Origin: a virus
IMG/VR virus record: IMGVR_UViG_3300022591_000040
Coordinates: 1-32,888 of that record
Strand: one strand, 5' to 3'
DNA: 32,888 bases
Numbering within the stretch: the first letter of the stretch is position 1; every line of letters starts with the position of its first letter. The position numbers and the translations under genes are program-made. Of the stretch, positions 23,371 to 30,987 are shown one piece after another. The notes beneath the pieces are model-generated. The model was not told the origin of the DNA. It did no database searches and saw only the letters and a list, made by a program, of their open reading frames with translations.

Positions 23371-23702
23371 TACATTATACCCTTTCTGTCGGGAAACGTG
23401 AGGAACTTCCACGCTTTCATTAGTTCTTCTTCTTGTTTCTCCTTCGCCTCTCGTATCTCCATTATCTTCTCACGAAATTCCTCTCCACTGTCCCAACACG
23501 GACGACATATTCGTTCCGGTCGGTCGGAATTGTAATTGTTTGGTTCCCTCAAATCACAGTCATACATATCGTGATAGACAGTACACTCTCTGCAAATCTC
23601 TCTACCACAAATTACGCACGTGTGACCATTACAGGATTTTCCGCAAATGTCACAAAAGTAAACGTATATTTCCTCTACTGGTTTGGTTGTCGTCTTTCTC
23701 AT
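23370..23702 (-). CDS. Small multi-cysteine zinc-finger protein (110 residues)
   Basis: A 110-residue protein with a dense set of metal ligands: FCDICGKSCNGHTCVICGRE, then ICRECTVYHDMYDC, then RICRPCWD. The eight or so cysteines and one histidine, in CxxC pairs, resemble a FYVE/PHD-like cross-brace that binds two zinc ions. The C-terminal third is a charged helix (KIMEIREAKEKQEEELMKAW). It lies directly after the sliding clamp, with GAGG 7 bases before an ATG that overlaps the clamp stop by 1 base. Protein or nucleic-acid binding is likely, but no partner is visible. Confidence 0.75.
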   Translation of the reverse strand: MRKTTTKPVEEIYVYFCDICGKSCNGHTCVICGREICRECTVYHDMYDCDLREPNNYNSDRPERICRPCWDSGEEFREKIMEIREAKEKQEEELMKAWKFLTFPDRKGIM

Positions 23703-24439
23703 TACTTCGCCTCTTCGGTTGATACTGCAAAATAGGTTGTCTTATAGTCGTCGGAATCAAACTCCATCTTTGCGAGTCCTTTTTCAGAGACTTCCAAGCT
23801 CATCTTCGTCGCATCTTTGTTTGCAGAGAAGATTTCCTTGAACACCGGTGTAGGAAACACAATAGGTGAAATTGGTTTTGATACTTCCAATTCCGCATAC
23901 GTAGAAATAGTATTCGATGCGACGGACGTGTATCCGATTTTGAACTCTGCCATATCTTTCTTAACAGAGAACGTGAACGTTCCGACTTCGGACAATGCGT
24001 TTGCGTGTTTTATGAATCGTTCGAGGACTTCATTTGTCAACTTCACCGATACATCACCTTTTGGAATATCCTTCGCCTTCGGAATCGAGGGGATCATATC
24101 AATGGACGAAAGCATAAATCGTATCTCCGAATTTTTGTCGGAAAGTTCTAGGGATTTTGCTTCATTATCTGTAATGAGAACCTTCATCTCACATTCATTG
24201 TCCAAACCACCTATCAACTTCAACAACTTCTCTGTATCGAAGATACCAAGATTGAACGCATCGGGGTAGGTTAGTCCCTTAAGAACAACAGTTCCCTTCA
24301 TCGTTCTCGCTTCGGTTGCATACTCTGTTATGAGTTTCTTTCCATCGAACTTCCATACAACGGACTTACCGAGTCCACCGAGATAGTAACGCTGAATAAA
24401 ACCTTCGAGTTTGGATTTATCTATACTTGTCTTACTCAT
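23702..24439 (-). CDS. DNA polymerase sliding clamp (T4 gp45-like)
   Basis: A 245-residue clamp that would form a trimeric ring and hold the polymerase on DNA. Its sequence has the alternation of beta strands seen in gp45: SVVWKFDGKKLITEYATEA near the start, FMLSSIDMIPSIP in the middle and a C-terminal KTTYFAVSTEE. It is close in length to T4 gp45 (228 residues). The strongest support is location: it directly follows the family B polymerase, whose C-terminal tail could bind it, and it precedes the clamp loader. AAAGGA lies 7 to 8 bases before the ATG. Confidence 0.85.
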   Translation of the reverse strand: MSKTSIDKSKLEGFIQRYYLGGLGKSVVWKFDGKKLITEYATEARTMKGTVVLKGLTYPDAFNLGIFDTEKLLKLIGGLDNECEMKVLITDNEAKSLELSDKNSEIRFMLSSIDMIPSIPKAKDIPKGDVSVKLTNEVLERFIKHANALSEVGTFTFSVKKDMAEFKIGYTSVASNTISTYAELEVSKPISPIVFPTPVFKEIFSANKDATKMSLEVSEKGLAKMEFDSDDYKTTYFAVSTEEAK

Positions 24440-24468
24440 ATGTGTATCCTTTCTTGTTGTTTGTTCTG

Positions 24469-27021
24469 TTAAAAATCAAAAAATTCAGCAAACTTCTTTG
24501 CGGATTGTGAAGGCATACCCCACGACATTGCACTGAAAACATCTTGTAGTTTACTTTCCAATTCGTGTTCGTATATCTTCGTTACGTCAATGTACTTTAC
24601 AACAAACTCCATCAATTCTGGTGGGTCTTCATATCCACGGAACGCGATTTCATCTATACCGAATGGATTGTCTTTGAGATACGTCCACCGAATCTTTTCA
24701 CTCTCATACAATGGTTCGAAGTTCTTGTCCAATCCCATATACACGATGAAGTTGTTATAATTGATGGCAGCTTTCACGTGCGCTGGCGTACCTTTGACTG
24801 CCTTACGGAAAATATCTGTTGACCCCTTCATCAATTTGGTTCCGCGTTTATCAACTGCATACTTAGAAATGCCCTTAACACTCGTAGGTTTCGCTATCTC
24901 ACGCACATCGAGATTCGGTAGGTTCTTTTTGAACGCAAGAATCTTCTCGTCAATTTCCGACTTTGGATTACCTTTGAGAATCATCGTAAGGATTTCCTTC
25001 AATAGACCCTTGAAGGCCTTAGGGAAGTTCGAACGGACAGTATCAAGTCCCTTCACTTCCAACTTGTCCAACTTCACACCGTTGTCGTTGATAATCCAGT
25101 GTGCATACCTTTTCTTTGCAACCCATATTCCCGAACGCGCAATGACTTCTTGTTTAATGTCGAATCGGTGTTCCTTAAGATTCAAAAATTCCATTGCAAA
25201 GAAATCAAAGGCCTTATTCAACCACACTTGCACTTCCCCAGCAATCTTTATGGTCTGTTCAACCATAAAATCTTCGTTCGTATAGTCCGCAGTTGGGAAT
25301 CTATACTTAATCATTGGAAGGGAACTAAAGAATGTCGAATCCGTATCCATATAGATGCAGTAGTCGGCATCCTTCCCCAATTCGTGTCCATAAAATTGAT
25401 TCACCATTCGTTGTGCGAACTTGATAATGGTAACTCCAGTGGTTGTAACTGCGGACGCATTATCTGAATCGAAGAACCGAAACACAGGCAATCCAAGAAC
25501 ACCATACACAGAGTTTAACAGTGTCTTGATAACCAACTGTTTGTGTTTGAAATACTCGTACTTCGGTTTGTCGTTTTCCTTGCCGTGTTTCTTCATTAAG
25601 TTCTTGTACTCAATGCGTTCCTTGAACCATTCATTCAGTATTGACGGAATGAGTCCCAGCGTTTCTGTACTATACACAACACCGTTTGATGCAATGGAAT
25701 ACTGATGTGCTTCCAAAAACTCTTTCAGTTCTTGTCCACTAAATCTCTTTGACTTTCCCTTCGAGTCGAACGTCACTATTGGTAGTTCATCCTTTACATA
25801 TGCCTCTGCGTCCCAGTCGTTTACCTTTCCTATCTTCGTTTCAGGAGAAATGTTCAAACTCATAATCACAGATGGATACAGAGAAGTCATATCCAAATCG
25901 AATATCCATTCATACCTTCCCGGTATAGGTTCCATCACATATGCCCCTGGAATTTCGTCTAGCCCGGCGGCTCTCGCATCATCCATACTTCGAAACTTCT
26001 TTGACGGTGCAACAATCTTCAATCGTTTCAGATGCGTAAGGATTGCACCGTCAATGACACGTGAGTTGAAATATACGTCTTGATATGGAGTGTGAGCCTT
26101 GTGAGACAACATAATCGCAAGGTTAATCAACTGCATCTTTTGGTCAATCGCGTGAACTATCTTTACGTCCTGCAAGTTGTATTCGATGAACTTCTTCAAG
26201 TCCGTTGCATACAACTTATCAAGAGAACCTTCATACTTCACCTTACCCATCTTGACTTCTTTCTGCCCGATGGCGTCTAGGTTATACGATGATTCTTGTG
26301 TATATGTGAACTTCTTATATAATCCAAGATAGTCCAATACCGATACACCAGCAATCTGATACTGTTCCTTGAAGTCACTCCATTCAACAAGACTGATTGG
26401 ACTCAACATATTCGCGAACTCTCCACCGAGAATACGCTTCATCCTTCGATAGAGATAGGGAATGTCGAATTTGTCTATGTTCCAGCCTGTCAATATAGTC
26501 GGTTTGATTTCTGCATACTTCAATAGGAACTGCGACAACAAATCCTCTTCGGTTTCCACGAATGTCAACACTTCTTGACCATCCACATAGTTCTCACGTT
26601 TCTCTAAACGATTGAGAACCCATCCGTAAAGTTTCTGTCCCGATTCATCCCATAAACCGATTGCGTTCACTTCTTTGTCCGCCTCTTGTATATTGGGGAA
26701 TCCACCGATTGCGGATACTTCAATATCAAGAACGGCAATCTTGTGTCCGATAGGTACTTCATCGGAATCCGTATATTCATCCACCAACACACGTGTTAGA
26801 ACTGGCACATCTGATTCGAATACATTTCCGTCGGCTTCATCTTGCTTACTCCATCGTTGAACTTTCTTCACCGTATCACCAAAGATGGTAAAAACTGTTC
26901 CTACGCTGGTTTTGGCCTTGACATATGCGTATCCCTTAAATGGAAATGAGGAATACCCATCCTTGTCGTCCCAAAGATGAATCTTCTGCGCCTCTTGTTC
27001 AAAGTAAATGCTCTGATACAT
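24469..27021 (-). CDS. Family B DNA polymerase (T4 gp43-like)
   Basis: An 850-residue replicative polymerase with proofreading. The exonuclease motifs are intact: Exo I VLDIEVSAIG (Asp99, Glu101), Exo II GWNIDKFDIPY (Asp186) and Exo III YNLQDVKIVHAID (Asp285). In the polymerase domain, motif A is DLDMTSLYPSVI (Asp377), motif B is IKTLLNSVYGVLG (Lys499) and motif C is YMDTDSTFF (Asp559, Asp561). The extreme C-terminus, SAKKFAEFFDF, looks like a clamp-binding tail. T4 gp43 is 898 residues, so this is complete. The ATG overlaps the previous glycosyltransferase stop as TAATG. Confidence 0.97.
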   Translation of the reverse strand: MYQSIYFEQEAQKIHLWDDKDGYSSFPFKGYAYVKAKTSVGTVFTIFGDTVKKVQRWSKQDEADGNVFESDVPVLTRVLVDEYTDSDEVPIGHKIAVLDIEVSAIGGFPNIQEADKEVNAIGLWDESGQKLYGWVLNRLEKRENYVDGQEVLTFVETEEDLLSQFLLKYAEIKPTILTGWNIDKFDIPYLYRRMKRILGGEFANMLSPISLVEWSDFKEQYQIAGVSVLDYLGLYKKFTYTQESSYNLDAIGQKEVKMGKVKYEGSLDKLYATDLKKFIEYNLQDVKIVHAIDQKMQLINLAIMLSHKAHTPYQDVYFNSRVIDGAILTHLKRLKIVAPSKKFRSMDDARAAGLDEIPGAYVMEPIPGRYEWIFDLDMTSLYPSVIMSLNISPETKIGKVNDWDAEAYVKDELPIVTFDSKGKSKRFSGQELKEFLEAHQYSIASNGVVYSTETLGLIPSILNEWFKERIEYKNLMKKHGKENDKPKYEYFKHKQLVIKTLLNSVYGVLGLPVFRFFDSDNASAVTTTGVTIIKFAQRMVNQFYGHELGKDADYCIYMDTDSTFFSSLPMIKYRFPTADYTNEDFMVEQTIKIAGEVQVWLNKAFDFFAMEFLNLKEHRFDIKQEVIARSGIWVAKKRYAHWIINDNGVKLDKLEVKGLDTVRSNFPKAFKGLLKEILTMILKGNPKSEIDEKILAFKKNLPNLDVREIAKPTSVKGISKYAVDKRGTKLMKGSTDIFRKAVKGTPAHVKAAINYNNFIVYMGLDKNFEPLYESEKIRWTYLKDNPFGIDEIAFRGYEDPPELMEFVVKYIDVTKIYEHELESKLQDVFSAMSWGMPSQSAKKFAEFFDF

Positions 27022-28511
27022 TATGTGAAGAACTCCGAAAATTTCTTACTCGTTTCGACAATGAAATCCTTGTCACGCACTGTCGGTGTCTTAGGGTCAA
27101 TCTTTCCCTCTGTAATCAACTCTTTTACTTTCTTCAACGCACTAGGCGGCACCCACAACCTTGTATACTTACTATTCGGGTCGTCTAGGACACCTTGTTC
27201 CATACACCAGCAACGCACTCGTTCCCACGAATTACTTGCAAACAAATCCGGGTGTGTATTTGCGAGTAGGTGTCTTTTGTATCCTTCCTCTCCGAGTTTC
27301 AGAATGTGGTACAACCATTCGCGTGTCGCTTTTGGTTCTTGTTTCATCACGTGAATGTTCTCTCGCATTGCATTGAGAAGATTCACTTGAAATCGTTCAT
27401 CGTGGTTTGGAAGGGGCCATTGTGACAACATCGCTCGTACATCATCATCTTCGACGGTTTTCAATTGCATCAAAAACGTTTCTTTGTTTTTGAAGTAGAG
27501 TGGGTATCCCTCTCCAAGAATCTCTGGCATTGCAGGGTGTTCATACACAAGTCCCGGCGTTCCTATGGTCAATCCATCTTGTACCGCCATATTCCACGTT
27601 GCATAATCATCTACGAATGTCAACGTTGCATACGCCTTTTCCAATAGGTAACGGTATTGTTTTCCATTCGGTAGATTGCATACCTTCATCCACGAAGGTG
27701 CAGGCACTCCGGCTTTCGGATGCATTGCATCTGGGTCTGTTACCCACACAAGGAACCTGTCTCTGTCCAATTCTTCGGTATACTTGATTAACCGTTCAAT
27801 CCCCGTAGTGTTGTTCCATCGGTGCGGAAATACTAGAACCTTCTTTCCCTTTGGTAATGGAAATGGTTCAGACTTCGAAGGTAGTCCAGCAATGGACAAC
27901 GGCATCCACGTGACTTTCTTTGCGAACTCTTCATCGTTCAATCCATTCACTACTTTCGGTTTTTTGAAGTTCGACCGTAGGTATTCAATCGCGGTAGGTG
28001 AGTGAAAAAACGACTTGTCGGCTAGCGACACCGCCTCTATCAATCTCCAAAATCCTTCAGGATAATCACCTATCGGAATACTCTGCGGACAATCTACCCA
28101 ATGGAAGAACGCAAATTTCTTTAGAGTCGGAGCGATACGAGCAACGTGTAGTGTTCCTTCTATATTGTAGAGTAATTCGGGTTGGTGACAGAACACAAAA
28201 TCAATATCCATTTTCTGCGGATCAAACCATTCAAGAAACGCCTTAGAATCGAAAAACGCTCGATTGTACAACACACTTCCGGGGTATGGGAATGGTACGA
28301 GTGTGACATTCTCGCGGTTGTTAGGAATGGAATTGTTCTTCGGAACCAAGATGTAGTGGTGACACATCGGCAACCAACGGACGGTTTTTTCCATTACTTG
28401 ATAATTCGAATCCGATTGATGTTGGTATTTTTTAGCACTCCATCTGACAGGAGACAAAACGTGTAAAATACGCCTTCCATATAAGGGGTGAGTTACATTT
28501 GGTTGAATCAT
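27021..28511 (-). CDS. GT-B-like glycosyltransferase, copy B of a paralogous pair
   Basis: A 496-residue protein of the same family as the one at 17781 to 19196. Shared segments in the same order are GRRILHVLSPVRWS, SNYQVMEKTVRWLPMCHHY, VFCHQPELLYNIEG, FFHWVDCPQS, VLVFPHRWNNTTGIERLI and LTFVDDYATWNMAVQDG. HRWNNTTG is reminiscent of the loop after the linker that contacts the donor diphosphate in GT-B enzymes. An ATG at 28517 lies directly against the AAGGA site, so the ATG at 28511, 6 bases from it, is preferred. It sits immediately before the DNA polymerase, which recalls phages whose glycosyltransferases act on DNA. Confidence 0.7.
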   Translation of the reverse strand: MIQPNVTHPLYGRRILHVLSPVRWSAKKYQHQSDSNYQVMEKTVRWLPMCHHYILVPKNNSIPNNRENVTLVPFPYPGSVLYNRAFFDSKAFLEWFDPQKMDIDFVFCHQPELLYNIEGTLHVARIAPTLKKFAFFHWVDCPQSIPIGDYPEGFWRLIEAVSLADKSFFHSPTAIEYLRSNFKKPKVVNGLNDEEFAKKVTWMPLSIAGLPSKSEPFPLPKGKKVLVFPHRWNNTTGIERLIKYTEELDRDRFLVWVTDPDAMHPKAGVPAPSWMKVCNLPNGKQYRYLLEKAYATLTFVDDYATWNMAVQDGLTIGTPGLVYEHPAMPEILGEGYPLYFKNKETFLMQLKTVEDDDVRAMLSQWPLPNHDERFQVNLLNAMRENIHVMKQEPKATREWLYHILKLGEEGYKRHLLANTHPDLFASNSWERVRCWCMEQGVLDDPNSKYTRLWVPPSALKKVKELITEGKIDPKTPTVRDKDFIVETSKKFSEFFT

Positions 28512-28527
28512 AACCATTCCTTCAATT

Positions 28528-28626
28528 CTATAAATTCACAGAATTTCGCTTCATCGCTAATTTCATTACATCTTTTCGAGAATAGATAAGTTCTTTATCG
28601 CACTTCGGGCAATTTCTTATGTACAT
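28528..28626 (-). pseudogene. Remnant of a NUMOD3/HNH-type homing endonuclease (N-terminal zinc knuckle only)
   Basis: A 32-codon reading frame, MYIRNCPKCDKELIYSRKDV and then MKLAMKRNSVNL, that matches the beginning of phage homing endonucleases: C-P-x-C followed by E-x-x-Y, then a K-x-x-A-x-K-x-N-S segment. In complete proteins this is followed by a second CxxC and by NUMOD3 and HNH domains. Here the frame stops exactly where the second cysteine pair should come. It has AAAGG 7 bases before the ATG and a promoter-like sequence further upstream. It may still be translated, but the protein can no longer cut DNA. Confidence 0.55.
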
Positions 28627-28648
28627 AACAAAACCTTTATTTGAGTGT

Positions 28649-28676
28649 AGTATAATGTAACCAATTTTCCTGACAA
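28649..28676 (-). promoter_or_regulatory. Candidate sigma70-type promoter
   Basis: On the minus strand, TTGTCA (28671 to 28676) is followed after 16 bases by TATACT (28649 to 28654), each one base from the bacterial consensus. It lies in a 52-base gap after the ribonucleotide reductase stop, one of only two gaps longer than 50 bases. It would transcribe the endonuclease remnant, the glycosyltransferase, the polymerase and the clamp genes. No hairpin terminator is seen in the same gap. Confidence 0.5.
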
Positions 28677-28678
28677 AA

Positions 28679-30661
28679 TCAAGTGGTCGGTAAAGGAAAT
28701 TCACACACGTCATTGTTGCAGAACTTCTCAACGTCTGCTTCTTCTCCCTTCACATTAGTCATATTAAGTTTGCGAATTTTATTAAATTTCGCAATGTAGG
28801 TTTGTTCGTTTATTTTCTCGTATGGCATTTGACGGAACGCTCCCTCTTGGTGACGCGGTAGACAAGATATTCCCTTAAGCTGATACTGATAAATGTCCAA
28901 CGCACGTGCAAGCTGAGGGCCTTCAGTCACGGGGTCAAATGAGATAGTTGCACTCACTTGATTGTCCGCCCAATATTTCTGCATAAAAGCAGCGAGCGCG
29001 AACTGTTCCCACATAGAAACTTCTGACACGCATCGGATACCCTCACCAATGTCAACAGGCACTTCCACGACTACCGTAGTTTCTTCGGAACCATAACAAG
29101 GTTCCACTATGTATCCGGCCTTCTCTAGTGGTTTCACCATATCACTGAACTTCGAAAGACGGAATCTACGAATGTAGAAACGACTCTCTGGATAATGAAG
29201 TCCCGGCGTTGCACCAGCAAGCAATGATACCGTACCACTTGGTTTCACGGATGTGGTTTTGATACTGCGCGGAATTGCCATCCAATCCGAGTATACCTTA
29301 TCCCACTGTTGGATTGTATCATATCCCTCTGTCAACCACGTCTTAAGAACATCTATACCTTCCCTATGAAGGAACTGCGCGACACCACTTACCGAGCAAC
29401 CTATACGTCTATTACGTAACATAACGCGATTGGTTTCTGGCCAATGCGTCTTACCTAACGTGACAGTCTTTGCATAGAGATACGCAAACTTCAATGTACG
29501 TCGATAATCGTCTAGGTCTTTATGATTGAATGGAAATGTCTCAACGAGACAACATAATTCATACGATTCTAGTGTCTGTTCTAGACACGGATTTCCGCCG
29601 TCTGCACGTGCGTCTTTGTTATCGGGCCCATTGTTCATCCTAGAGTATCCACGCATATTCTCTAACCACGCGAATCCTGGTTCTCCATTGAAAACTGTTC
29701 TCTCGCAGGCAGAATCATATGACATTCCCACCTTTGCGAATATGGAGTTGTTTGAAGTCCAACCATACTCTTCACGTTGCGGATTGACTTCGTAATTCTT
29801 CAAATCGAGATATTCCTTTGAGTTCATATCTCCAAAGACAATCTCTGCGGTGCGTCTCACGTTCCCAGCAACTACTGCCTTTCCTACGTGATTCATTATA
29901 TCTACGATTGCGGTAATGGAAATGGGTGAACCGACTTCTCTATCCAATGTTCTACGTACTGCATCGTGCATATCAGAAAGGGGTTTGCACCCGGCAGATA
30001 TACCACCGAATCCCTTAATGGGAGCTCCGGCAGCACGAATCAATGAGTAATCAAACTGAATTGGTGCGGACGAATAAAAGTACGATTCAATAAGTAGACG
30101 CAGACTTTCAACCCATCCTTCACGTGTATCAGGAATCTTGTATGTCTCTGTATCCCTCTTTGGGTTTGGGCTCTTCACAATGATTTGCCCAGCGCCTACC
30201 GTATCAAACCCTACTCCCACCCCCAACATCGAGGCATCCATAAGGAAAGTGAATGGTTTTGCTCCATCTTCTTTCAGTGTCTTGGTGGACACAAACGCAC
30301 AGTTGTTTAGAGCTGCGTATAATCCACGTTCTTCCGTGATGGGAGAACCCATTGCCCACAGTCCACGGCCTGGTGGCAGAAACTTCATCTGAAACATACG
30401 TTCGTACATTTCTTGCGCCGACTTTTGTGCCTGCCACGAGTTCCATCCTAGACCGTGTTCATCTATCCATTTCCTCTGCATATTGTATGTACCGTCTACC
30501 ACTCGGCGGCACGTTTCATACCATTGTTCATTCGCTCCATCCTCTTTGATACGAGAATAGGTACGCATATAGACCAACTCCCCCAATCCATTGAACCCGA
30601 ATGGCGGTCGTTTCGTTTTGAACCCTTCAATAAATTTCTCTGATAGGTGGAATTTGTCCAT
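28679..30661 (-). CDS. Class II (adenosylcobalamin-dependent) ribonucleoside-triphosphate reductase
   Basis: A 660-residue monomeric-type RNR that makes dNTPs from NTPs. All expected residues are present: Cys121 in LNNCAFVSTKT and Cys370 in YELCCLVETFP as the redox pair, Asn357, Cys359 (radical site) and Glu361 in GGNPCLEQTLE, and a C-terminal Cys648/Cys653 pair that recharges the active site. KPSGTVSLLAGATPG is the conserved phosphate-binding strand. The spacing of the catalytic and second redox cysteine (11 residues) matches the Lactobacillus leichmannii enzyme, which is about 80 residues longer. A class II enzyme needs vitamin B12 from the host but works with or without oxygen. Confidence 0.93.
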   Translation of the reverse strand: MDKFHLSEKFIEGFKTKRPPFGFNGLGELVYMRTYSRIKEDGANEQWYETCRRVVDGTYNMQRKWIDEHGLGWNSWQAQKSAQEMYERMFQMKFLPPGRGLWAMGSPITEERGLYAALNNCAFVSTKTLKEDGAKPFTFLMDASMLGVGVGFDTVGAGQIIVKSPNPKRDTETYKIPDTREGWVESLRLLIESYFYSSAPIQFDYSLIRAAGAPIKGFGGISAGCKPLSDMHDAVRRTLDREVGSPISITAIVDIMNHVGKAVVAGNVRRTAEIVFGDMNSKEYLDLKNYEVNPQREEYGWTSNNSIFAKVGMSYDSACERTVFNGEPGFAWLENMRGYSRMNNGPDNKDARADGGNPCLEQTLESYELCCLVETFPFNHKDLDDYRRTLKFAYLYAKTVTLGKTHWPETNRVMLRNRRIGCSVSGVAQFLHREGIDVLKTWLTEGYDTIQQWDKVYSDWMAIPRSIKTTSVKPSGTVSLLAGATPGLHYPESRFYIRRFRLSKFSDMVKPLEKAGYIVEPCYGSEETTVVVEVPVDIGEGIRCVSEVSMWEQFALAAFMQKYWADNQVSATISFDPVTEGPQLARALDIYQYQLKGISCLPRHQEGAFRQMPYEKINEQTYIAKFNKIRKLNMTNVKGEEADVEKFCNNDVCEFPLPTT

Positions 30662-30987
30662 TACTTTCTCCGTCTTGATATTACTTTGTCTGACACGCGA
30701 TACCCAAACACTTCCTCTTCATACTTGTAATGTCCGAGTGTCAATTGCAGAACTTGGTCAAACTGTTTCTTAGTGCAAAACACGCGAACAGGAATCATTG
30801 CATCTTTATATCTCTTTCCGGCGGGACTCACCCACACACCCTTTGTTGTCTTGTGTATCGTAAGTCCACCTGTCACTGTCTCTATTTTTGCATCCCATTT
30901 GTGATGGTATTCAAGTGGGATTTCCTTTCCGTTTTCCATTGTAGGTACTAAAACTTCCCACAAGTATTTAGGTTCTTTCTTTTTCAT
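30661..30987 (-). CDS. Conserved small protein of unknown function (108 residues)
   Basis: A 108-residue protein. Its pattern YLWEVLVPTMENGKEIP, then HHKWDAKIETVTGGLTI, then KGVWVSPAGKRYKDAMIPVR resembles a family of small conserved proteins that I have seen in phages and bacteria without a known function. The rest, FDQVLQLTLGHYKYEEEVFG, reads as a helix followed by a strand. It lies between the helicase and the RNR, coupled to both by ATGA and TAATG overlaps. A role in nucleotide metabolism or replication is suggested only by the neighbours. Confidence 0.75.
   Translation of the reverse strand: MKKKEPKYLWEVLVPTMENGKEIPLEYHHKWDAKIETVTGGLTIHKTTKGVWVSPAGKRYKDAMIPVRVFCTKKQFDQVLQLTLGHYKYEEEVFGYRVSDKVISRRRK

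Noticed and set aside
23371-23412. Longer start for the MazG-like gene
   Set aside because: It lies inside the zinc-finger gene, while the ATG at 23370 has a TAATG overlap and AAAGGG upstream.
28627-28731. Extension of the endonuclease remnant to a 67-residue protein
   Set aside because: The added part overlaps the end of the RNR in another frame and covers the promoter-like sequence; the ATG at 28626 has its own ribosome binding site.
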